A DNA stretch of 64,000 nt from an uncultured Christensenella sp. Lineage in GTDB: Bacteria; Bacillota; Clostridia; Christensenellales; Borkfalkiaceae. The notes below the pieces were generated by a model. That model was not told the origin of the DNA and searched no databases. It saw nothing but the letters and a program-made list of their open reading frames with translations. How positions within the stretch are numbered: position 1 is the first letter of the stretch; each line of letters starts with the position of its first letter. Where the stretch lies: NCBI GenBank assembly GCA_910579705.1, contig CAJTUI010000004.1:71089-135088 (forward strand). The letters run 5' to 3'. This document shows positions 41,889-51,291 of this stretch, piece after piece. The position numbers and the translations under genes are program-made.

Positions 41889-43055
41889 TCAATAGCTCGC
41901 TTTCAATACCGCGCGAATATCCTTTTCGTCGAAAATCTTGTAACCGCCGTCCATCACGCGCGTGCTCTTGACAATGCCGTCCAACATATCCTGCGTCGCG
42001 CCTAGCTCGGTTATATTCATAACAAGCCCGATTTTCTTCATCCAGGCCTGCATACGTTCCAGTCCCTCGTAAGCGATTTGCGTGTCCGTCTTGCCCTCGG
42101 GATTAACTCCCCAAACGTTTTTGGCGTAGCGCGCGAACTTCGCCGTGCCGTAAGGCAGTATATAGCGGTAGTACGGCATAGACACGGCGGCAAGCGTCAT
42201 ACCGTGCGTCGCGTCCGTATGCGCAGCAACCGCCTGACCGAGCATATGCACCATCCAGTCCGTGGTCTTGCCCTTTGCAACCAGCGTGTTTAGCGCCCAG
42301 GTCGCAATCCACATTATGTTACTGCGCGCCTCGTAATCGGTCGGGTTTTCGACCGCAATATCCGCGCTGTGTATGAGCGAGCGCAACAGCCCCTCCATTA
42401 TGTAGTCGCTAGTATTGTCGTCCGTTCCCGAAAAATACTGCTCCAAGATGTGCGACATAATGTCGTAGATACCAGAAACCATCTGATACTTCGGCAATGT
42501 AAAAGTAAATTCGGGGTTCATAATCGAGAATTTCGGAAACACCTTTTCGCCGAACACGTGCCCGATTTTAAGTTTCTGCGCGTAGTTTGTAATTACCGAG
42601 CCGCCGTTCATTTCGCTGCCCGTGCCGACCATTGTAAGCACGCAACCGACGGGGATTATTTCGCAGGTCGGCTCCTCGAAACGGATAAAGTACTTGTCCC
42701 ACGCATCGTCGTTGCAGTTGACGGAAACGGACACCGCTTTCGCGTAGTCGCAGACCGAGCCGCCGCCGACTGCGAGTATAAAATCGGCCTTCGCCGCTCT
42801 CGCGCGCTCTATGCCCTCGTTGAGTTTCTCGCTGGTGGGGTTGGGCATAACTCCGCCGTCCTCGAAAATATTTTTACCGTTGGCTTTGAGTATTGCGACC
42901 ACCTTGTCGTAAATGCCGTTTTTCTTAATCGAACCGCCTCCGTAAACAAGCAGTACGTTCTTACCGTACTTGGGCAGTTCCTCGTTAAGTCCGTCAAGCG
43001 CGTCCTTACCGAAGTAAAGTTTGGTGGGGTTGCAGTATGTAAAATTGCCTAACAT
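41889..43055 (-). CDS. iron-containing alcohol dehydrogenase (butanol dehydrogenase type)
   Basis: 388 residues. Seen: VYGGGSIKKNGIYDKV, cofactor motif LAVGGGSVCDYAKAV, GTGSEMNGGSVITN, and metal ligands in YDIMSHILEQYF and DATHGMTLAAV. The start MLGNFTYCNPTKLYFG is typical of YugJ/BdhA-like NADPH-dependent alcohol dehydrogenases that reduce aldehydes during fermentation. CAGGAGA precedes the ATG. Confidence 0.93.
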   Translation of the reverse strand: MLGNFTYCNPTKLYFGKDALDGLNEELPKYGKNVLLVYGGGSIKKNGIYDKVVAILKANGKNIFEDGGVMPNPTSEKLNEGIERARAAKADFILAVGGGSVCDYAKAVSVSVNCNDDAWDKYFIRFEEPTCEIIPVGCVLTMVGTGSEMNGGSVITNYAQKLKIGHVFGEKVFPKFSIMNPEFTFTLPKYQMVSGIYDIMSHILEQYFSGTDDNTSDYIMEGLLRSLIHSADIAVENPTDYEARSNIMWIATWALNTLVAKGKTTDWMVHMLGQAVAAHTDATHGMTLAAVSMPYYRYILPYGTAKFARYAKNVWGVNPEGKTDTQIAYEGLERMQAWMKKIGLVMNITELGATQDMLDGIVKSTRVMDGGYKIFDEKDIRAVLKASY

Positions 43056-43118
43056 AATCTATCTCCTGAAAGTATCGTCACATAATATATAAACCCGAAC
43101 GCCCCTCATATAAACAAA

Positions 43119-43150
43119 AAGCGGCCGCAAAAAATTTCCGCGGCCGCCTT
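43119..43150 (-). terminator. terminator of the maltodextrin operon
   Basis: Two GCGGCCGC octamers (43121-43128 and 43140-43147) pair as an 8-bp stem with an 11-nt loop; on the minus strand TTTTTGTTTAT follows. It lies 21 bp after the glycogen phosphorylase stop. Confidence 0.8.
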
Positions 43151-43170
43151 TTAAAATGAGGAAAAAAACT

Positions 43171-45412
43171 TCACTGTATGTTCCATATATCGCGCGCGTA
43201 CTCCGAAATAGTCCTGTCAGACGAAAAGTACGCGGAATTGGCAACGTTTTTCAGCTGTTTAACCGCAAAATCGCGCCCCTTCCCATAGTCCGCGCAGATA
43301 CGCACAAGCGTCTTGACGTATGCGTCCAGATCGTATAATACGAAATAATTATCCGGCTCGTGCCAGCTTGCGCCGTCAACAAGGCTTTCGTACAACTCCT
43401 TGAACGCGCCGTCGCCGCCGTCCGAAAACGTTCCGTCGATCAGCGTTTCCACCGCCTTTCTGTGGTCCGCGTTGCTTAAATACCGTCTGGGCTTATACCC
43501 CGCCTTTTTCAGCCTTGCAATCTCGTCCACAGTCGCGCCGAAGATATAATTGTGTTCAGGCCCCGCGCGCTCGACTATCTCTATATTCGCGCCGTCCATC
43601 GTCCCGCAAGTGACCGCGCCGTTCATCATAAACTTCATATTCCCCGTGCCGCTCGCCTCCAACCCCGCGGTGGACACCTGCAACGACACGTCCGTTCCCG
43701 CGACAATCTTCTCCGCATACGACACGTTGTAATTGCGTACGAACACCACCCTCAGCCTGTTGTTTGTCTGGCCGTCGGAGTTTACCTTATCCGCAATCTC
43801 GTTTATGAACTTGATTATCGCCTTTGCCCGCTTATATGCGGGCGCGCTCTTCGCGCCGAATATAAACACGCTGGGATACAGATTGCGCAGCTTGCCGCAC
43901 TTTAACCCGTAATACAGCTCCAACACCGCAAACGCCGTCATAAGCTGCCGCTTGTATTCGTGCAACCTCTTCACCTGCGCAAACACAAGAAAATGCTCCG
44001 GTATATCCACGCCCTCGCGCTCGCGTATATATTCCAGAAGCTTGCGTTTCTTAATCCGCTTAACCTTCAAATTCTTCCGCCGCCCGCTCGCAAACACCGT
44101 TGAGTCCGCCAAGCTTTTCTATATCCTCCCGCCAGCCCTTTCCGATATTGTTATCGATAAGTTCGGACAGCTCCCTGTTGCAAAGCTCCAACCAGCGCCT
44201 GTGTGTTATGCCGTTGGTCTTGTTCTGTATTTTTTCGGGATAGTATTTATTAACCGTCTTGAAAAGGTCGGTCTTTAAAATCTCGGTATGGATAGCCGCA
44301 ACGCCGTTGACCGTGTTTGCAACGTACACCGCAAGGTTCGCCATATAGAACGTTCCGTCGCGATAAACCGCCATTTCCTTCGCCTGCGCTTCGCCGCAAC
44401 CCCGCGCCGCAAACTCCTCTGCCGCGCGCCTGCCTATCTCTATCATTATATCGGCTATGTCGGGCAGGATTTTTCTGACGTGCTCTTCATTCCACCGCTC
44501 CAAAGCCTCGGGCAATACCGTGTGGTTGGTATACGCAAAAGTGCGCCTTGCAACGTCCAGCGCCTCGCCGAAAGACAGTCCGTGCTTAACCGTAAGCAGC
44601 CGTATCAGCTCCGCGACCGCTATAACGGGGTGGGTATCGTTGAGCTGTATCGCGTGCAAATCGGAAAACTTCCCGAAATCCGCGCCGTACTCTTTCACGT
44701 ATTCGTCCACAAGCTCGCCCACGGCCGCCGCGGAGAAGAAATACTCCTGCCTGAGCCTTAACAGCCTGCCCTCTTCCGTGTCGTCCGCGGGATAAAGATA
44801 CTCGCTTATCTTTTCCGCGCCCGCGTCGCCTTCCGCCTCGTACAGCCTCAGCCTGTTTATGCGCTTGCCGTAAACGGGCATATCGTACGGTACCGCGTAC
44901 ACCTTCATATCCGCGAACTCTATAAGCCGTTTCTCGTCCTCGCGCTTAACGCTCCACGGGTCGCCGAACCGCTGCCAGTCGTCGGGCAGTTCCACCTGAA
45001 ACCCGTTCTCTATCGCCTGTTTGAAAAGCCCGTATTTATAGCGTATCCCGAACCCGTGCAGTGGCAGCCCCTGCCCCGCCGCGGAATCGAGAAAGCACGC
45101 CGCAAGCCTGCCCAGCCCGCCGTTGCCCAGCGCCGCGTCCTCTATTTCTTCAAACACGTTTATATCGATTCCCTTGTCGGCGAGCACCGCGCGCGTCTCT
45201 TCGAGAACGCCCAGCTCCAAAAGATTGTTGTAGAAACTTCTGCCTATCAGAAACTCCATAGACAGATAGTAAGCGCACTTGCGTCCCTTGGTCGAATGCG
45301 GCTCGCCCGCGCACCTTACCGCCAGCGCCGAAATCTCGTTATATAGAGTTATCACGTCTTTATTTTTCGTTTCCAGTCCGTTAAGCTCGCTTAAAAATAA
45401 AGTTTTGTCCAT
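43171..45412 (-). pseudogene. glgP: glycogen/maltodextrin phosphorylase split by a one-base frameshift
   Basis: Releases glucose 1-phosphate from alpha-1,4-glucans. The N-terminal part (44060-45412, from ATG 45412 behind AAAGGTAG) has GRKCAYYLSMEFLIGRSF, ALGNGGLGRLAACFLDS, QLNDTHPVIAVAEL and TNGITHRRWL. The C-terminal part (43171 to about 44080, one frame over) has VQVKRLHEYKRQL-like AQVKRLHEYKRQL and the PLP site EASGTGNMKFMMNGAVTCGT with its lysine. Joining them needs removal of one base between 44060 and 44080, where an AAA run at 44069-44071 (plus strand) is a likely spot. The joined length of about 748 residues is near normal. A real mutation, programmed shift or assembly error cannot be told apart. 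Confidence 0.88.
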
Positions 45413-45426
45413 TTCACATCTACCTT

Positions 45427-47394
45427 TTACAAAATTCTGATTTGCCTCTCGCTCTCGACGACGCTCACCTTGCCCGCGTCGGGAGTCAGGCGCACCTCGT
45501 CGCCCGACACGCTGTCGGCTTTCACATATAATATTTCTTCCCCGACAGCGCACTTTATAAACTTTTCTTCGCCGTAATCGAGAGTTTCCAGCACTTTTGC
45601 ACTAAGTCCGTTGTCCGTAACGGCGAAATCATACGGCGACCACTCGTATCTGTAAGCGGAGTTGTATACCTTCCTGCCCGTCGTCGCCGCAAACATTTTG
45701 GTATAAACCTGCTCGGGCGCGCAGAACTTTTCGCCGTCTATCACAAGACAGAACTTTTTCGCCCCGTCCGCGCCCTTATCGGCCGCGAACGTGCCGTTAA
45801 GTCCGTTCACCTCGGGCATAGGCGCAATTTCCGTTCTGCCTACCCTTAAAATGATTTTCTTGAAATCCAGCCCGATACTCGCCCCGCCGCTTTCTGCCTC
45901 GCCGTCCGCAAGCGCGTACAGCCTGCCGTCGCCGACCCGCAAGGTAAGAAGAGTCTGACCGTTAATCCGCTCGCCCGCCGTCACTTCGGCCTTTATCGGG
46001 CCGTTTAACTTGACCGCGCCCACGGGTATCAGAAGTTCGCCCTTTCCGTCCTCGCACCTGATTGCGGGCGGAAGGTCGAGAGTATTGCCGAGGAATTTCA
46101 GCTTGCCGCTTACCACTTCGCAGTCGAGATAGTTGTACTCGGGTATTCGCGGCATAATGCTCTCTTCCGTCTCGTAGTCGAAAAGATGTATCGCGCTTAT
46201 ATCAAGCGCCGCCTCGCAAACCGTGTCGGCCGCGATTTCTTTAAACCCGCCCGCCTTTATAATAACGCGCGTGCCCGTTTCCGCAAATCCGTCGCCGTTC
46301 ATATCTATATCGCCGTAGACCAGAGTTTCCGTGCCCAGCTCCTCCGAGTGCGAGATGCGCACCTTAATCTTCGCCGCGCTCTTTGCCACCTTCTCCGCGT
46401 CCAGCGTTATGTCCTCCGCCCTGAGGCCTATGTAAACCTTTTTGGTACCGTCCAGATACTGCGGCGTTGTCTTTGACAACATCTCGTACGGCACGGCAAT
46501 CTTCGCGTCCGAGCCCGCGAACTCAATCGCGACCTTATCCCCGTCCTTTTTGAGCGTACCCTCGAAGAAATTCATCTGCGGCGTTCCGATAAAGCCCGCG
46601 ACGAACTTGTTGGCGGGGTACTTGTAGAGGTTTTTCGGCGTGTCTATCTGCTTTACGAACCCGTCCTTCATTACGACTATGCGCGTGCCCATAGTCATCG
46701 CCTCGACCTGGTCGTGCGTAACGTAGATAAACGTGGTCTGCAATTTCTTATGCAGCTTGACTATCTCCGACCTCATCTGCGTTCTCAGCTTTGCGTCGAG
46801 ATTGGATAAAGGTTCGTCCAGAAGCATAACTTTCGGCTGTCTTACAATCGCGCGTCCGAGCGCGACGCGCTGGCGCTGTCCGCCCGACATCTCTTTCGGC
46901 TTGCGCTTTAAATATTCGGTAATGCCTAGTATCTCCGCCGCCTCGTTCACGCGCTCTGCCAGTTCCTGCTTGGTGTACTTGCGCATTATCGGTATCTCTT
47001 TACCGTTTTTATCGAGCACGGGCTCGCCCGCCTTATGCCCCTTGTCGTCGTCCTTTTTATAACGCTTAACGTCGGGCACCTTGCGCATACGCAACCCGAA
47101 CGCTATGTTTTCGAAAATCGACATATGCGGATAAAGCGCGTAGTTCTGAAACACCATCGCAATATCCCTGTCCTTGGGTTCCATACCGTTGACAACCGCG
47201 TCGCCGATTTTCAGTTCGCCCGCGGTTATCTCTTCCAGCCCCGCAATCATACGCAGGGTGGTGGATTTACCGCAACCCGACGGCCCGACGAACACGATAA
47301 ATTCCTTATCCGCTATCTGCATATTGAAATCGTTTACCGCTTTCGCGCCGTTGGGGTATACTTTATAGATATGTTTTAAACTTAAATTCGCCAT
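45427..47394 (-). CDS. malK: maltodextrin ABC transporter ATPase, MalK-like with long C-terminal extension (655 aa)
   Basis: NBD: Walker A GPSGCGKST, VFQNYALYPHMSIFENIAFGL, signature MSGGQRQRVALGRA, MLLDEPLSNLDAKLR, YVTHDQVEA. A charged insert of about 35 residues (with KDDDKGHKAGEPVLDKNGKE) lies between Q-loop and signature. A normal TOBE region with LRAEDI ends near 390, and then about 265 further residues of beta-rich, OB-like character run to the end. That makes it almost twice the length of typical MalK. Start ATG 47394 behind GGGAGG. The operon context GH13-malEFG-malK-glgP makes maltodextrin the likely substrate. Confidence 0.92.
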   Translation of the reverse strand: MANLSLKHIYKVYPNGAKAVNDFNMQIADKEFIVFVGPSGCGKSTTLRMIAGLEEITAGELKIGDAVVNGMEPKDRDIAMVFQNYALYPHMSIFENIAFGLRMRKVPDVKRYKKDDDKGHKAGEPVLDKNGKEIPIMRKYTKQELAERVNEAAEILGITEYLKRKPKEMSGGQRQRVALGRAIVRQPKVMLLDEPLSNLDAKLRTQMRSEIVKLHKKLQTTFIYVTHDQVEAMTMGTRIVVMKDGFVKQIDTPKNLYKYPANKFVAGFIGTPQMNFFEGTLKKDGDKVAIEFAGSDAKIAVPYEMLSKTTPQYLDGTKKVYIGLRAEDITLDAEKVAKSAAKIKVRISHSEELGTETLVYGDIDMNGDGFAETGTRVIIKAGGFKEIAADTVCEAALDISAIHLFDYETEESIMPRIPEYNYLDCEVVSGKLKFLGNTLDLPPAIRCEDGKGELLIPVGAVKLNGPIKAEVTAGERINGQTLLTLRVGDGRLYALADGEAESGGASIGLDFKKIILRVGRTEIAPMPEVNGLNGTFAADKGADGAKKFCLVIDGEKFCAPEQVYTKMFAATTGRKVYNSAYRYEWSPYDFAVTDNGLSAKVLETLDYGEEKFIKCAVGEEILYVKADSVSGDEVRLTPDAGKVSVVESERQIRIL

Positions 47395-47470
47395 AATTAA
47401 TTCCTCCCTTTTTTTACGGTAAGTGCAGAGAAGCGAGCAGTTCAAGGCGTGTGCGGATTTGTCGCAGGAA

Positions 47471-47488
47471 GTGTACAAAAACGTACAC
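47471..47488. repeat. inverted repeat in the malG-malK gap
   Basis: GTGTAC-AAAAAC-GTACAC, perfect 6-bp arms, in the 144-bp gap between malG and malK, the longest gap inside this operon. The rest of the gap shows no clear promoter. Role unknown; could be an RNA processing or regulator site. Confidence 0.35.
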
Positions 47489-47538
47489 GACCAAGACAAA
47501 ACGCAAACACAACGCAGAAATGCGAAGCTTATATGCGC

Positions 47539-48396
47539 TTACTCTTTGACTGCGCCGGCCGACATACCGTTAATCATATACTTCACAAGACAGAAATACA
47601 GTACGATTATGGGTATCGCTATGAATATAGAGCCGGCCGCAAACCGCGCGAATTCCGTCTCGCCGAGCGACATAAGACCAACCGCAACGGTGTACAGGTC
47701 CTTGTCTATCAAGAGCATTTTGGGTAAAATGAAATCCGACCACGGCCAGGTGAACGAAGTCAGCGCCGTGTACACAAGCATAGGCTTTGACAGCGGAAGA
47801 ATGAACTTTACAAACACCGTGAAGTTGGACGCGCCGTCAATCCTAGCCGCCTCGTCTATCGAATAGGGTATGGTATCGAAAAACCCTTTCTGAACCATAT
47901 ATCCCATAGGCGCCTGCGCCGAATAGATAAGTATCAATCCCCACTGCTGGTTTATGAGGCCGAACTGCGTCATTATAAGATAAACCGCAATCGTGCCCAT
48001 AAACGAGGGAAACATACCGAGCACCAGCGTGGCCTTCATCATCGCCTTTCTCGACCTGAAACGGAAACGCGACATACAGTACGCCGTGAGTATCGTAAGC
48101 AGCGTTCCGAGCACGCAGCTCATAACCGCGATAAACAGAGTGTTTAGAAACCAGCGCGGATAATTGTACATAACCGTGTCGGTAAACAGCGACTTGAACG
48201 CGTCGAACCCGTATTCCTTAGGGAAGAACCCGTCGAACGAATATATCGAGCCCGACTTCGAGAACGACGCCAGTATCAGCCACAGACACGGGAAGAAGAA
48301 CACGAATGCCACGACTATAAGTATACAGTAGGTAATGAGTACGTTCAGCGCTCTTTTGGTCTTTGCCTTAACAACTTTTGCTCCTGCTTTTCTCAT
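47539..48396 (-). CDS. malG: maltodextrin ABC transporter permease MalG-like
   Basis: 285 residues, six helices. EAA loop SIDEAARIDGASNFTVFVKFILPLSKPMLVY about residues 182-210, and the C-terminus QKYMINGMSAGAVKE-like KYMINGMSAGAVKE, typical of MalG. Its start overlaps malF by 4 bp. Confidence 0.93.
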   Translation of the reverse strand: MRKAGAKVVKAKTKRALNVLITYCILIVVAFVFFFPCLWLILASFSKSGSIYSFDGFFPKEYGFDAFKSLFTDTVMYNYPRWFLNTLFIAVMSCVLGTLLTILTAYCMSRFRFRSRKAMMKATLVLGMFPSFMGTIAVYLIMTQFGLINQQWGLILIYSAQAPMGYMVQKGFFDTIPYSIDEAARIDGASNFTVFVKFILPLSKPMLVYTALTSFTWPWSDFILPKMLLIDKDLYTVAVGLMSLGETEFARFAAGSIFIAIPIIVLYFCLVKYMINGMSAGAVKE

Positions 48397-49772
48397 CTGA
48401 ACGTTTCCTCCTGTTTATACGACGGCGACAGCACGTACACTGCCAGCGAGATTACCGAAGTTATTATGAATATAACAAGGCTTATCGCCGCGCCGATCGA
48501 ATAATAATTGTTGTCTATCGACATATTGTACAGCCAGTTGATTAAAAGGTCTGTGTCGCTTGCGAGGAAGTAGCCGTCCACGTACAGCCCGCCGCGCAGG
48601 AAATAGAAAATTCCGAAATTGTTGAAATTGCCTATGAACTGCGAAATTAAAACGGGCGTGGTCGCAAACAGCACGTACGGCAGAGTAATCTTGACGAACT
48701 GTTTCCAGGCGCTTGCACCGTCCACGCGCGCCGCCTCGTACAAATCGGTGTTGATGTTGGACAAAATACCCGTCGCCAGAAGCATAGTCGACGGAACGCT
48801 TATCCAGGCGTTGACCGCAAGCCCGATAAATCTTGCCGTCCACTTAGCGTCCAGCCCGAGGAACCCGACGGCCGCGCCGCCGCCCTGCTGAATGTAGTAG
48901 TTAATCGGCCCGCCGTAAGAAAACATAAACTTGAAGCCCAGAAGGGTAATAAAGCCCGGTATCGCATAGGCGAGTATGGGAAACGCGCGCCAAATTGCCT
49001 TGCCTTTAACGCACTTCTTGTTTAAAAGCAGCGCAAGGCCCAGCCCCGCGAAATAGTTGAGCGCCGTGGCGAGAACAGCCCATATCATATTCCAGCCGAA
49101 AATCTTGAAGAACGTCGGCGCGAACTGTCCGAGCGAGAGAATTTTCCCGAAGTTTTTGAACCCGACCCAGTCCACGAGCGCGGGCGGCACAACGTCCCCG
49201 CCGTAGTTGGTGAACGCAATGAGTATCATAAACACTATCGGCAGGATACTGAACACGCACACCCCGATTACGGGCAGGGCGAGCGCCGTCTTATGGAACG
49301 ACTTATCCAAAAGAGCGGCCGCCTCCTTTTTGAACCCGTCGGGCGCTTTGAGCGTGTCTTCCGCGCACTGCAAGCGGTAAGCGTCCTTTACGTTCGCCAC
49401 GTAAACGACCGCATAGAAAACAATTATGAATATGGCAAGTATGCCCGTAATAAGCATAACTACCGAATTATCGCCCTCAACGCCGTACCAGGCGTTGCTC
49501 TCGCGCGTGCCGAGCGTGAAGAACCCGAACAGGTCGGTCGCGCCCGTAAAGATAAAGTACGCAATGAACGCAAGCTGGATAAAGAGAAACATAAACCCCT
49601 TTACCCACTGCCTGTAAATGAGCTGGCCCAGCCCCATAACCGCCATAGACGCGCAGACCTTGCCGTTGCCCTGAGTAAGAATCTCCTTCGCGCCGGCAAG
49701 CCGCGCCGACAGTTTTTTCGGCACGCCCTTTATGCGCGCGGGCAGACTTTTAAAATAATTTTTAATCTTCAT
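48393..49772 (-). CDS. malF: maltodextrin ABC transporter permease MalF-like
   Basis: 459 residues, eight or more helices. The N-terminal 150 residues carry extra helices (VCASMAVMGLGQLIYRQWVKG, FMFLFIQLAFIAYFIF) before the core, as in Gram-positive MalF/GanP proteins. EAA loop DLYEAARVDGASAWKQFVKITLPYV. It pairs with MalG and receives substrate from the binding protein encoded 12 bp upstream. Confidence 0.92.
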   Translation of the reverse strand: MKIKNYFKSLPARIKGVPKKLSARLAGAKEILTQGNGKVCASMAVMGLGQLIYRQWVKGFMFLFIQLAFIAYFIFTGATDLFGFFTLGTRESNAWYGVEGDNSVVMLITGILAIFIIVFYAVVYVANVKDAYRLQCAEDTLKAPDGFKKEAAALLDKSFHKTALALPVIGVCVFSILPIVFMILIAFTNYGGDVVPPALVDWVGFKNFGKILSLGQFAPTFFKIFGWNMIWAVLATALNYFAGLGLALLLNKKCVKGKAIWRAFPILAYAIPGFITLLGFKFMFSYGGPINYYIQQGGGAAVGFLGLDAKWTARFIGLAVNAWISVPSTMLLATGILSNINTDLYEAARVDGASAWKQFVKITLPYVLFATTPVLISQFIGNFNNFGIFYFLRGGLYVDGYFLASDTDLLINWLYNMSIDNNYYSIGAAISLVIFIITSVISLAVYVLSPSYKQEETFR

Positions 49773-49784
49773 ATCTCACCCCTG

Positions 49785-51218
49785 TCAGCCGCCCAGCGTA
49801 TGGATAGCGTCGTAAATCTGCTTATCCACATTTGCCACGCCCTGTTTAATCGCCTCGTCGGTAACGTACAGCCCCGTCCCCGACAGCGCGTCGGTTGCAA
49901 GTTTCGCGCAGTAGGTCTGCAACGGCGTCCACACCTGCGCAAGCGCCCTGACGCTCGGCATAACGTAAATAGTCCCGCGCGCCAGGTTGTCGTTGATAAC
50001 CCTGTTAAGCCCGCCCAGCTCCTCCGCGATGTCGCTGCGCGCGGGCGAAATACCCAAAAGCTCGCAACGGCGGTTAATCATTTTATAGGAAGTCGCGAAA
50101 TTAACGAACGCGAGCGACGCGTTGGGCGCTTTCGTGTACGAGCTTATCGCATAGCCGTTCACGCCGCCCATAACCGTCATATCCTTAAAGCCCTGACTTT
50201 CGTCCTCCAAATCGCCGCTTACGGGCAATGCGGGGACGTCCACCGTTTTCAGGTTTTCAAGCGCGTACTTTTCGGAATATCCCGCGAGCACCATTTCCTT
50301 TATAAACATAGTGTAAACGTCGGGCGTGGTCATAGTGGCGAAATACGTGCCCTGCGCCATACGCGAATACGAGTTTCTGGTTATGGTGTCCTCCGTGCAT
50401 TCGAGGTTCATAACGGTTGCGAGCTGGCGTATGATTTTCCCGCCCTTGTAACCGTCGTTTTTGGAAAAGCCCACGTCCCTTGTGTCCTTTCCGTCCTCGC
50501 CGCCGAACACGTAACCGCCGTACGAGAAGAAATAGCCCGAGGCGAAGTAGCCGTCGTTCAGCGACTTCATATACCCGTACTTCGTCCCGCCGCTCTCCTC
50601 TCTTATCTGTTTTGAGAAACGGTATAACGCCGACCAGTTCTCTATCATATCGGGCACGCCGTTATCGTTCTCGTCCCATTCGGTTTCCCAGTTTTCGGGC
50701 AGTAAATCCTGCCTGTAATACAACAGCGGCTGCTGAATGTTTACGGGCACGCCGAAGGTGTAACTCTCCCCGCCCGCGGTCGCGCGATACGCGTCCCAGG
50801 CCTTTTCGCCTATGCTCTCCGCGCACTCCAACTTCTCTACGGGCAGCGGAAGAATATGCTTACCGTCAACGTACTTCATAATCGCGTCGTTCGCCTGATA
50901 CAGCACGTCGGGGCCGTATCCGAACGGACCGTTCTTTTCAAGGTCGTTGTACTGGTCCATATTCGCGTCAACCGCGGTTATGCCGTACTCGGCATACTCG
51001 GAGTTGAACGCGTCCAGAAGCTCTTTGAGATACCCCTGCTCTTTCGCGGTATCGTTTTCAAGGATATGCAGCGTCACGTTCCGTTCGAGCTCTCCCGTGA
51101 ATTTCTCGTTCCCGTCCGCGGCAATGCCCGCGGCGATTATGCCGAGCACGCCCATAACGATAATCAGCGCAAGTATTACCGCAATATGCGAAATCAGCGC
51201 CGGCAACGTTTTTTTCAT
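49785..51218 (-). CDS. malE: maltodextrin-binding protein, MalE-like, N-terminally anchored
   Basis: 477 residues of the solute-binding family 1. The N-terminus is a long hydrophobic helix (LALIIVMGVLGIIAAGIAA) without a lipobox cysteine, so it seems held by an uncleaved signal anchor instead of lipid. Binding-domain features: LGGLNRVINDNLARG near the C-terminus, NFATSYKMINRRCELLGISPAR. CUT1 permeases follow. AAGGAGG precedes the ATG at 51218. Confidence 0.85.
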   Translation of the reverse strand: MKKTLPALISHIAVILALIIVMGVLGIIAAGIAADGNEKFTGELERNVTLHILENDTAKEQGYLKELLDAFNSEYAEYGITAVDANMDQYNDLEKNGPFGYGPDVLYQANDAIMKYVDGKHILPLPVEKLECAESIGEKAWDAYRATAGGESYTFGVPVNIQQPLLYYRQDLLPENWETEWDENDNGVPDMIENWSALYRFSKQIREESGGTKYGYMKSLNDGYFASGYFFSYGGYVFGGEDGKDTRDVGFSKNDGYKGGKIIRQLATVMNLECTEDTITRNSYSRMAQGTYFATMTTPDVYTMFIKEMVLAGYSEKYALENLKTVDVPALPVSGDLEDESQGFKDMTVMGGVNGYAISSYTKAPNASLAFVNFATSYKMINRRCELLGISPARSDIAEELGGLNRVINDNLARGTIYVMPSVRALAQVWTPLQTYCAKLATDALSGTGLYVTDEAIKQGVANVDKQIYDAIHTLGG

Positions 51219-51237
51219 ATTCCCTCCTTAAAGTTTA

Positions 51238-51277
51238 TTATGCGTTTGTCTGCAAACGCATAAGGGGTATACCCCTT
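51238..51277. repeat. two adjacent palindromes upstream of malE
   Basis: TTATGCGTTTG and CAAACGCATAA form an 11-bp stem with loop TCTG (51238-51263); the palindrome AAGGGGTATACCCCTT follows at 51262-51277, then TTTGATTTTATTG on the plus strand. They occupy the GH13-malE gap and may separate or stabilise parts of the operon message. Confidence 0.55.
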
Positions 51278-51291
51278 TTGATTTTATTGTG

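Noticed and set aside
43119..43150. Paired GCGGCCGC octamers as a recombination or restriction-related site
   Set aside because: They form a stem followed by a T-tract right after an operon, which fits a terminator.
49293..50615. Plus-strand 440-codon open frame
   Set aside because: Crosses the malE/malF junction on the opposite strand; shadow of two well-supported genes.
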